Below the pieces are notes generated by a model. The model saw only the letters and a program-made list of their open reading frames with translations, searched no databases and was not told the DNA's origin. Positions 6,626 through 13,084 of a DNA stretch of 13,631 nt are shown piece by piece; within the stretch, counting starts at the first letter, position 1; the number at the start of each line of letters is the position of its first letter. The DNA comes from CAIWCD01 sp043782365 (GTDB taxonomy: Bacteria > Myxococcota > Myxococcia > Myxococcales > 40CM-4-68-19), in the NCBI GenBank assembly GCA_043782365.1, contig JAYWAO010000281.1, positions 1-13,631 on the forward strand. Reading direction: 5' to 3'. A program made the position numbers and the translations under genes.

Positions 6626-9600
6626 CTAGAACCGGAGGGTGGCGGAGGCGTCGATGGCATAGCCGTCGAAGTGGCTGCTGCTTCCCGTCGAGGCGTCGTA
6701 GGAGGCGCCGATGCCCACCACGAACCCCTTGAAGAGCTGCAGGTCGAGTCCGGCCATCGGCGCGCCGAGCAGGCCGTAATTGAAGGCTTCGCCGTCCGCG
6801 CCCGCCTTGGCTGCGAGCAGCCCGATGCGCAGGCCGACATACGGGTTGAAGAGGTCTTCGGTATCGAAGGCATTGAGGATGAACGCCCACGACGCCTCGG
6901 CCCGGGTCATCTTCGTGCCCGCGATGCTCCCGTTGGCCGAGCCGTAGGAGATCCAGGCGCCGTTGCGCAGCATGCCGCCCTGCGAGAGCAGCGTGACTGT
7001 GTGCTGCAGCGTCGCGCCGCCGCCGACGAAGCCGAGCGTTTGATAGTTGGCGAGCCCGGCGCTGTTGGGCACGAAGAGGTGGGCCGTATAGCCCAGCTCG
7101 AAGGCGCCATGTCGGGAGGGCTCATTGCTGGCTGTCTCCTTGCGGATGCCCGCTTGCAGGAAGAAGCCGCCGAGGCCCACGCCGTCTCCGCCGCCGAACG
7201 CGAACCGGTAGCCGAGGTCGGCGGTGAGACCGATGCCTTTATAAGCGAGCGCGAGGCCCGCGTGCGGCGCCACCGTCAACGCATAGCCGGTGGCGATCGC
7301 CGAGGTGCCGCGCTGGCCCTGCGAGAGCCCGAGCATCGCCTCCGCGCCGAGGAACAGCCCCGTGCCGCCGAACGCGAGCGGCACCGTGTAGTCGGCGCCG
7401 GCACCGTAGAAGGCGGCGCGGCTGGTGCTCGCGTCGAGCGAGCGGCCCGCGAGGACGCGTGTCGACTCGAAGTCGAGCAGCACCGAGAGCCGGTGGTGGC
7501 CCCAGCGCTTGGCGGTGTGCGAGAGGAGGACTCCCAGCGAAGCGCTCTTGTCGCCGTTGTAGCTCAGCGACGAGAGCCGCCCCGAGGCCATGAAGACGTT
7601 GTAGGTGCGGTCGTCGCCGCTCTCGGGCACCGACACCGGGCCGAGCTGGATCACCGCGGGCTTCTTCGCCTCGGGCGGCTTCTCGGCCTCGGCGGCAACC
7701 CTGGCATCTGCGGCCTTCGGCTGCGCGGCCTTGAGCGCCAACGCCTCCTTGCGCGCCTTCTCCTCGGCCCGCAGCTTCGCGAGCTCGTCCATCTGCTTCT
7801 TGTAGTCGTCCTTGTCCTTCACCGCCGCCAGCGAGGCCTTCTCCTCGTCCGACGGCTCGCCGCGCAGGTACTGGGCGATGTCCTTGGCGAGGTCGGCCTG
7901 CAGCTTCTGCTGGTCGGCCATCTTGCCCGCGCGCTGCGTGCCGTAGGTGACCAGCAGCTTGCCGTCCTTGATCTCGTGCAGCCGCGCGTTGAGCACCAGG
8001 TCGTCGCCGTTCTTCATCACCTCGGTCTTGACCAGCACGTTGGCGCCGAGCACCTGGCCGATCTTGGCGATGTCGTAGCTGGACGGGTCGAAGCTGTCGG
8101 GCTCCTTCGCGAGCCGGTCGAGCTCCTTGGCCACCGAGTCGTTCTCGGGCAGCTCCTCGCCGCTCTGGCTCTTCTTCAGGCCCTCCACCACGCGCACGCC
8201 GCGCACGCCCGAGAGCTTGCTCTGCAGGGTGAGCTTCACCATGTCCTGCAGCGACTCGGGCACCTCGCCGATCGGCCGCGGCTCGAGGACCATCAGGCGG
8301 TTCTTTTCGGCGATCTCGGCGAGCGACTTGTCGAGGCCCACCAAGGCCTGCGCGTTGCCCTGGTCGGCGTCGCGGGCGCGCTTGTAGAGCTCGGTGGCCT
8401 TGCGGAGCGAGTCGACGTCGCCCTTCTTCACCAGATCATCGGCTTGCTGCGTGAGCACCGCCGAGTCGAGGTTGGGCAGGCCCTCGGTGCGGCCGAGCGC
8501 GGCCTCTTCGTCGGGCGCGAGCGGGATCTCGAGGTTCTTCAGGAGGCCGATGACCGCCCGCTTCTCGACCTGCGCGTAGCTCGCCTTGGGCCCGCTCTCC
8601 AGGCTGCTCTTGGTGACCGGATTGACGAGGCGCTGCGCCTTCAGGTTGACGAAGAGGGTGTCGCCTTCGATCCGGTAGTCACCGGCGAGCGCCCACTGCG
8701 CGACCTTCTCCTTGCCCTTGAGGCCTTCGATGGCCTTGAGCTTCTCTTCTTGAGAGAGCTGCGAGTTGATGATGCGATCGCGCTCGCGGTCGGCCGCCGT
8801 CTGCGGGAGCGCGGCGATCGCCTTGTCCTTCTCCTCTTGCGAGAGCTTCCCGTCGCGGTCGATCGCCTCGCGCTGGCGCTCGACCGCCATCTGGTCGCGC
8901 AGGTCGACCAGCTCGACATAGGCAGATTGGCTGAGGTCAGCCGTCACCCGCTCGGAGAGCGCGGGCGCGAGCGCTCCGTCGGCGCCGCCCTTCGCCGCCA
9001 GGTTGTCCTGGAAGGAGATGCGCCGGACGTCTCCGGGCTTGAGCTCCTGCTTGCGCGCGGCGACCTGCGCCTTCTCCAACGCCTCCACCGCGCCCAAGGC
9101 CTTGGCGACCTTCTCGGTCTGGCCGGTCTCGGAGTAGAGCCGCGTCAGCTCCTGCGCCACCTCGAGGTTCTGCGGGTCGAGCGACCGGGCCTTCTCGAGG
9201 GCCGGGATGGCGCGGTCGTAGTTGGGCATCTTGAGGAAGTTCTGCCCGCGCAGCTTGAGCAGCTCGGCGTCCTCGGGCGACTTCTCCTGCGCCTTGGCGT
9301 ACTCCTCGTCGGCCCGCTTGTAGTTGCCGAGCTTGTTCTCGACCCGGCCACGCAGCCCGTGGAACACCGCGGGCGGCAGCGCGTCCTGCGGGATCTGGCC
9401 CATCGTCTTCTGCGCCGCGGCAAGCTGCCCCGCTCCCAGCTGGGCCTTGGCGAGCTCGGCGCCGAGCAGCGCGTCGTCGGGGTTGGCCTTGAACGCCTTG
9501 GAGAGCCGCGCGGAGGCGTCCTTGTGCTGCCCGCGCTTCGCCAGCACTCGGCCCGTGGCGGCGTTCGCCTCGGCGTTGTTCGGCTCCTGCGCGAGGACCT

Positions 9601-11338
9601 GGTCGTACTCGGAGAGCACCTCGGCCTCGCGGCCCTCCTCGGCGGCGATGGCGCCGAGCGCGCCGTGGACGGCCGGGTCCTTGGCGCCCTTCTTGGCTGC
9701 CGCGTCCAGCTCGGCCTTGCCCGCCTTCTTGTCGCCCGAGCGATACAAAGCGAGGCCATAGCTCGCGTGCACCGAGACCGTATCGGCCCCGCCCTTCAAG
9801 GCGCCCTCGCAGGCCTCCTTCGCCTCGGCATAGGCCGCGTCGCGCACGCGCACGTCGCAGAGCCGCCCCTGCGCGACCGGCGTCAGCGCGCCCTTCGGCA
9901 ACAGGCCCAGCGCCTTCTCGAACCGCTCGCGCGCCTGGGGATATTGACCGCGCTCATAGGCGATATCCGCGCCCGCGGCGAGCGCGTCACCATCGGAGGT
10001 GTTCTGCGCGAGATATCCCGCCAGCGTGCGCTCCGCGCCCGAGAGGTCGCCGTCCTTCGCCAGCAGCCGCGCCTGCACCACCGCCGCGCGCTTCGCCCCC
10101 GCGGCCTTGGCCCGCGCCACCAGCGGCTTGGCGGCGTCGCGCTTGCCCGCGGTCAGCGCGAGGTCGGCGAGCGCCACCAGCGCGTCCGCAGAGGCCGCTT
10201 CGGCCGGAGCGGGCTTGCCCTTTTCGCGCGCAGCCGGAGCGCATGCGAGCTCCAGATGAGGCCGCGCGGCCTCCTTCTGGCCGGCCGCATAGAGCACGCG
10301 GCCCAGCACGTCGTGCGAGCCCTGGTCCTTGGGATCGGCCGCCAGCGCGGCCTCGGCGAACTTCTGCGCCGCCGCGTTGTCGCCGCCGTCGATCGACAGC
10401 TTCGCCAGCCTGCGCAGCGCCGGCGCATACTTGGGCTGCTTCACCAGCAAGGCCTCGAGCAGCTTGCGCTCGCCCGCTGCGTCGCCCTTCCCCGCCGCCA
10501 CCTCGGCCGACAGCAAGAGGATGGCGGCGTCGTCGGGCCGCGCCGCGCGCAGCTTCTCGAGGCGCTCATCGGCGCCCGCCCAGTCCTTGGTGGCCACGCG
10601 CACGCGCGCCGCCGCGACCGGCGCATTGGCGTCGCCCGGGTTGGCCGCCGCGGCCTGATCCCAGAGGCTGCCGGCGTGCGCGAGCTTGCCCGCTGCCTCG
10701 GCTGCGGCCGCATGCGCGAGCAGGTCGGCCGGCTGCAGCTTTCCGAGCGCGGCTGCCACGTCATAGGCGCTGGCGATGGCGGCCGGCGCCTCCGCGGTCT
10801 TGGCCGCCTTGAGCGCGAGCGCCTGGTCCTTCTCCTCCTTCGCGGCGACGAGCAGCCACTTCACGGTGCGGCCCTTGTCCTTGCGCCGCTCCGCGCAGTC
10901 GGCCGCGGCCCGCGCGAGCCCTGCGCCGGTGACGCCGCCCGCCAGCGCCTTCTCGAGCGCAGGCAGCGCGCTCGCATACTTCTTCAGGTTGTAGAGCGAG
11001 AGGCCCGCCAGCGCATGCGCCTGCGCATTGGACGGGTCGAGCTTGACGGCCTCGGCGGCGAGCGGGGCCGCCTTCTTCCAGCTCTTCGCGGAGGCGAGCG
11101 CCTTGGCCTCATCGACCAGCGCAGCGGCCCGGACCTTTGGGTCTTCGACGGCGGGCGCCGCTGCGGCTACGGGCGCGGCCGGGGCGGGCGTCGTCGCAGG
11201 CTGCGCTGCAGCAGCGGGAGCGGGCTGCGCCTGGGCGACAGCGGCTGTCGTCCAGGAGAGGCTGGCGAGCGCGGAGGCCAGGAGCAGGTGACGCTGCAGC
11301 GTGAGACTGAGCGCAGGGTGCCGCGGTTCCCCAGCCAT
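6626..11338 (-). CDS. TPR / CsgG-like / outer-membrane beta-barrel multidomain protein
   Basis: This 1570-residue exported protein has no family name I recognise. A strong GAGGAG (11350-11345) lies six bases before the ATG at 11338. The signal peptide has basic RHP/QRH, a hydrophobic core LLLASALASLSW and likely cleavage after TAAVA (35), followed by an Ala/Pro linker to about 65. Residues about 70-755 are many degenerate TPRs (for example NLKKYASALPALEKAL and GNYKRADEEYAKAQ). Residues 765-915 look like a CsgG/LpoB-type domain (VELVDL; LAGDYRIEGDTLFVNLKAQR) split by a charged insert (about 810-880) with two LSQEEK motifs. Residues 955-1010 are TPR-like. Residues 1012-1155 look like a second CsgG-like domain (LGANVLVKTEV...LVLNARLHEI). 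A coiled coil spans about 1163-1205. Residues 1236-1570 alternate like beta-strands and end in ATLRF with terminal Phe, the usual BAM-recognised barrel end. The protein probably sits in the outer membrane with its TPR/CsgG parts in the periplasm. It heads the putative envelope operon. Confidence 0.86.
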   Translation of the reverse strand: MAGEPRHPALSLTLQRHLLLASALASLSWTTAAVAQAQPAPAAAAQPATTPAPAAPVAAAAPAVEDPKVRAAALVDEAKALASAKSWKKAAPLAAEAVKLDPSNAQAHALAGLSLYNLKKYASALPALEKALAGGVTGAGLARAAADCAERRKDKGRTVKWLLVAAKEEKDQALALKAAKTAEAPAAIASAYDVAAALGKLQPADLLAHAAAAEAAGKLAHAGSLWDQAAAANPGDANAPVAAARVRVATKDWAGADERLEKLRAARPDDAAILLLSAEVAAGKGDAAGERKLLEALLVKQPKYAPALRRLAKLSIDGGDNAAAQKFAEAALAADPKDQGSHDVLGRVLYAAGQKEAARPHLELACAPAAREKGKPAPAEAASADALVALADLALTAGKRDAAKPLVARAKAAGAKRAAVVQARLLAKDGDLSGAERTLAGYLAQNTSDGDALAAGADIAYERGQYPQARERFEKALGLLPKGALTPVAQGRLCDVRVRDAAYAEAKEACEGALKGGADTVSVHASYGLALYRSGDKKAGKAELDAAAKKGAKDPAVHGALGAIAAEEGREAEVLSEYDQVLAQEPNNAEANAATGRVLAKRGQHKDASARLSKAFKANPDDALLGAELAKAQLGAGQLAAAQKTMGQIPQDALPPAVFHGLRGRVENKLGNYKRADEEYAKAQEKSPEDAELLKLRGQNFLKMPNYDRAIPALEKARSLDPQNLEVAQELTRLYSETGQTEKVAKALGAVEALEKAQVAARKQELKPGDVRRISFQDNLAAKGGADGALAPALSERVTADLSQSAYVELVDLRDQMAVERQREAIDRDGKLSQEEKDKAIAALPQTAADRERDRIINSQLSQEEKLKAIEGLKGKEKVAQWALAGDYRIEGDTLFVNLKAQRLVNPVTKSSLESGPKASYAQVEKRAVIGLLKNLEIPLAPDEEAALGRTEGLPNLDSAVLTQQADDLVKKGDVDSLRKATELYKRARDADQGNAQALVGLDKSLAEIAEKNRLMVLEPRPIGEVPESLQDMVKLTLQSKLSGVRGVRVVEGLKKSQSGEELPENDSVAKELDRLAKEPDSFDPSSYDIAKIGQVLGANVLVKTEVMKNGDDLVLNARLHEIKDGKLLVTYGTQRAGKMADQQKLQADLAKDIAQYLRGEPSDEEKASLAAVKDKDDYKKQMDELAKLRAEEKARKEALALKAAQPKAADARVAAEAEKPPEAKKPAVIQLGPVSVPESGDDRTYNVFMASGRLSSLSYNGDKSASLGVLLSHTAKRWGHHRLSVLLDFESTRVLAGRSLDASTSRAAFYGAGADYTVPLAFGGTGLFLGAEAMLGLSQGQRGTSAIATGYALTVAPHAGLALAYKGIGLTADLGYRFAFGGGDGVGLGGFFLQAGIRKETASNEPSRHGAFELGYTAHLFVPNSAGLANYQTLGFVGGGATLQHTVTLLSQGGMLRNGAWISYGSANGSIAGTKMTRAEASWAFILNAFDTEDLFNPYVGLRIGLLAAKAGADGEAFNYGLLGAPMAGLDLQLFKGFVVGIGASYDASTGSSSHFDGYAIDASATLRF

Positions 11339-11344
11339 GTCGGG

Positions 11345-11350
11345 CTCCTC
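11345..11350 (-). promoter_or_regulatory. Ribosome-binding site of the TPR/beta-barrel gene
   Basis: GAGGAG on the minus strand lies six bases before the ATG at 11338. It decides against the in-frame ATG at 11404, which would add 22 residues ahead of a good signal peptide. The surrounding 17 bases are nearly identical to the oxidoreductase start region (16 of 17). Confidence 0.75.
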
Positions 11351-11360
11351 GGACAGCGCG

Positions 11361-11375
11361 TGCGCAGACTGCGCA
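11361..11375. promoter_or_regulatory. TGCGCA-GAC-TGCGCA dyad upstream of the envelope operon
   Basis: Two self-complementary TGCGCA hexamers flank a 3-base centre in the leader of the TPR/beta-barrel gene, 23 bases upstream of its ATG. This could be an operator or a small leader hairpin. No regulator is identified. Confidence 0.3.
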
Positions 11376-11428
11376 AGAGGCTGTCGACGTGTTGCCCTAC
11401 ACACACGGAACCACCCGCGGGATCGTCA

Positions 11429-11444
11429 GGAACGAACTTCGTCC
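11429..11444. promoter_or_regulatory. Palindrome GGAACGAACTTCGTCC in the operon leader
   Basis: The core ACGAA-C-TTCGT is a perfect odd palindrome, with GGA/TCC continuing the symmetry imperfectly. It lies in the 146-base gap between the oxidoreductase stop and the TPR/beta-barrel start, where a promoter for the envelope genes is expected. A TetR- or MarR-like operator is possible but unproven. No convincing -35/-10 pair was found in this gap. Confidence 0.3.
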
Positions 11445-11484
11445 GGAGACGACCCGGCCCTCGTTTGCCTCTGGGCGGAGCCCG

Positions 11485-12456
11485 TCAGGGCCGCAGCAGG
11501 ACCTTCCCGACCGACCCCCGGCTGGTCACCCGGCGCAGCGCCTCCGGAGCCTGCGACAGCGGCAGCACCTCGCCGATCAGCGGCTTGATCGCGCCCTGCT
11601 CGTACAGGTGGTAGAGCGCGGCCTGCGCCGCCGCGATGGCCGCCGGGTCGTGCAGGTTGTAGGCGCCCCAGTGGAGGCCCACCACCGCGTAGTTCTTCAC
11701 CAGCACGTGGTTCGCCTTCACCACCGGGAAGGTGCCGGAGGTGAAGCCGATCACCACGATGCGGCCCTCGAAGGCGATGCACTTGGTGGACTTGTCGAAC
11801 ACCTCGCCGCCGACTGGGTCGAAGACGACGTCTGCGCCGTGGCCGCCTGTGGCCGCCTTGACCGCGGTGACGAAGTCGTCGTTTTGGTAGTCGATGGCGA
11901 GGTCGGCGCCGAGCGCCCGGCACACCTCTACCTTGCGCGGCCCGCCGGCGGTGGCGATGACCTTGGCGCCCGCCGCCTTGCCGAGCTGGATCGCGGCGCT
12001 GCCGACCCCGCCCGCGCCCGCGTGCACCAGCAGCCACTCGCCCGCCTTCAGCTGCGCGCGGCGGTGCAAGGCGAACCAGCCGGTCTGGTAGGTGACGGTG
12101 ATCGCCGCCGCGTCGTCGAACGTCATCACGTCTGGGATCGCGTAGACGTTCTGCTCGAAGGCGACCGCGTGCGTGGCATATCCGCCCGAGCCGTCGAGCG
12201 TGGAGGCGACGCGGGTCCCGACCGGGAACTTCTGCGAGCGGCTCTCGGCGACCACGCCCGCGATCTCGAACCCGGGCACGAAGGGGGGCGTCGGCTTCAC
12301 CTGGTAGGTGCCCGCGATGTAGAGCGCGTCGGGGAAGTTCACCGCCGAGGCGCGCACCTCGATGCGGACCTGCTCGCCCTGCAGCGCGGGGTCCTGCACC
12401 TCCTCCCAGACGAGGGAGTCGGGCGGGCCGTAGGCGTGTCCTCTCCAGGCGTGCAT
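11485..12456 (-). CDS. NADPH:quinone oxidoreductase family protein (zinc-less MDR)
   Basis: This 323-residue cytosolic enzyme belongs to the quinone oxidoreductase branch of the medium-chain dehydrogenase/reductases, which reduce quinones or enones with NADPH. The GroES-like N-terminal half contains VNFPDALYIAGTYQ (39-52) and PFVPGFEIAGVV (58-69), standard for the branch. The cofactor-binding turn is HAGAGGVGSAAIQLGK (145-160). Substrate-side motifs include TYQTGWFAL (122-130) and DVVFDPVGGEVF (209-220). The catalytic-zinc cysteine and the structural four-Cys lobe of alcohol dehydrogenases are absent. The length and the C-terminal SRGSVGKVLL are typical. The ATG at 12456 is preceded by GAGGAG six bases upstream. 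A 45-residue Arg/Pro-rich upstream extension is rejected. The ribosome-binding site lies in a strong hairpin, and the leader overlaps a decayed peptidase gene on the other strand. The true substrate is unknown. Confidence 0.93.
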   Translation of the reverse strand: MHAWRGHAYGPPDSLVWEEVQDPALQGEQVRIEVRASAVNFPDALYIAGTYQVKPTPPFVPGFEIAGVVAESRSQKFPVGTRVASTLDGSGGYATHAVAFEQNVYAIPDVMTFDDAAAITVTYQTGWFALHRRAQLKAGEWLLVHAGAGGVGSAAIQLGKAAGAKVIATAGGPRKVEVCRALGADLAIDYQNDDFVTAVKAATGGHGADVVFDPVGGEVFDKSTKCIAFEGRIVVIGFTSGTFPVVKANHVLVKNYAVVGLHWGAYNLHDPAAIAAAQAALYHLYEQGAIKPLIGEVLPLSQAPEALRRVTSRGSVGKVLLRP

Positions 12457-12461
12457 GGCGG

Positions 12462-12480
12462 GCTCCTCGGGGCGAGGAGC
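12462..12480 (-). promoter_or_regulatory. Hairpin that buries the oxidoreductase ribosome-binding site
   Basis: On the minus strand the leader reads GCTCCTCG-CCC-CGAGGAGC, a perfect 8-bp stem (six G-C and two A-T pairs) with a 3-base loop. The GAGGAG Shine-Dalgarno (12468-12463) is entirely within the 3' arm, and the ATG starts six bases after it. If transcription begins upstream of 12480, this would hold translation down until melted or remodelled. The structure follows directly from the sequence; a regulatory role is inferred. Confidence 0.55.
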
Positions 12481-12951
12481 GGTTCTATCGGGAAAGCGGG
12501 AAGGACAACAGGCCCGTGGACCTCGCCGTCTATTTGCACGGACCGCACGGCCACAACGTGAAGCGGATGCTGGAGGCGATGAAGGCCTCACTCACCGTCT
12601 TCTCGGAGAGCTTCTCGCCTTACCAGTTCAAGCAGGCCCGCATCCTCGAGTTCCTGGCTTATGCGTCGTTTGCCCAGTCGTTCGCCAATACCATCCCCTA
12701 TTCGGAGGGAGTGGGCTTCATCCAGAACTACGATGACGCAAGGAGCGACTCGACCATCGACCTCGTCACCTACATCACCGCCCACGAGATCGCGCACCAG
12801 TGGTGGGCGGCGGGCGGTGAAGAGCGGGAAGCAGGAGGTGGTGCTGGTGACGGCCGGGCTGCCGAAGTTCGTCGGGGTGGATCCGTACAACAAGCGGATC
12901 GACCGGAACTCGAATGACAATGTGACGAAGGTGGCGGCGCCCTTAGATTAG
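12480..12951 (+). pseudogene. Remnant of an M1-type metallopeptidase (aminopeptidase/ABC-2 permease family)
   Basis: Two frames hold pieces of one family. In the first (about 12480-12812) the readable protein runs RFYRESGKDNRPVDLAVYLH, then KRMLEAMKASL, FSPYQFKQARILEF, FAQSFANTIPYSEGVGFI and TAHEIAHQWW. HEIAH (12783-12797) is the HExxH zinc site of M1 peptidases. In the +1 frame, from about 12814 to the stop at 12951, it reads VKSGKQEVVLVTAGLPKF, then VGVDPYNKRIDRNSNDN, the C-terminal tail of the large M1 proteins fused to ABC-2 permeases. From recall of the family, roughly 200 residues between these pieces are missing, including the third zinc ligand (the Glu after HExxH). The permease and N-terminal peptidase parts are also absent, and homology continues upstream of the only start candidate (GTG 12516). 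The breakpoint lies in GC-rich short repeats (about 12807-12817). It is therefore a dead fragment, not a small gene. Confidence 0.82.
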
Positions 12952-13027
12952 CCGAACCTGGGCCCGGGGCTGCTCGCGCGAGGTCGGCTGCGGGTGGTCA
13001 CAATGGGGCGCGGGTGGGTGTGCTCGC

Positions 13028-13057
13028 TTGACGGCCATCGGAGGTCTCTGGGATATC
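13028..13057 (+). promoter_or_regulatory. Possible sigma-70-type promoter for the right-edge lipoprotein gene
   Basis: TTGACG (13028-13033) is followed 18 bases later by GATATC (13052-13057), a weak -10 match (three of six). Initiation a few bases further would leave a leader of about 20 bases containing the GGAGG ribosome-binding site. The -35 match is good and the -10 poor, so this is tentative. The rest of the 133-base gap from 12952 shows nothing clear. Confidence 0.3.
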
Positions 13058-13084
13058 GGTCTCGTTCGCTCCCTGGAGGTCTCC

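Noticed and set aside
8815..8875. EF-hand-like calcium loop (AIDRDGKLSQEE) in the TPR/beta-barrel protein
   Set aside because: The first loop position is Ala rather than Asp, and the surrounding sequence is a repeated charged helix, so calcium binding is not supported.
11473..11483. GGGC-GGA-GCCC stem after the oxidoreductase stop as a terminator
   Set aside because: The stem is only 4 bp and no T-tract follows on the transcribed strand.
2939..11614. Uninterrupted plus-strand reading frame of 2891 codons opposite the envelope genes
   Set aside because: It is antisense to three well-supported minus-strand genes, is dominated by Arg, Gly, Ala, Val and Leu with no domain or export signal, and is expected where GC-rich codon use suppresses stops on the opposite strand.
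12457..12591. 45-residue N-terminal extension of the oxidoreductase
   Set aside because: It is Arg/Pro/Ser-rich, does not resemble the family and overlaps the peptidase remnant. The internal ATG at 12456 has a strong ribosome-binding site and gives the usual family length.
12516..12917. A 133-residue plus-strand gene starting at GTG 12516
   Set aside because: Peptidase homology continues upstream of the GTG, and the sequence after HQWW becomes a frameshifted low-complexity tail while the true C-terminus continues in the next frame. It fits a pseudogene.
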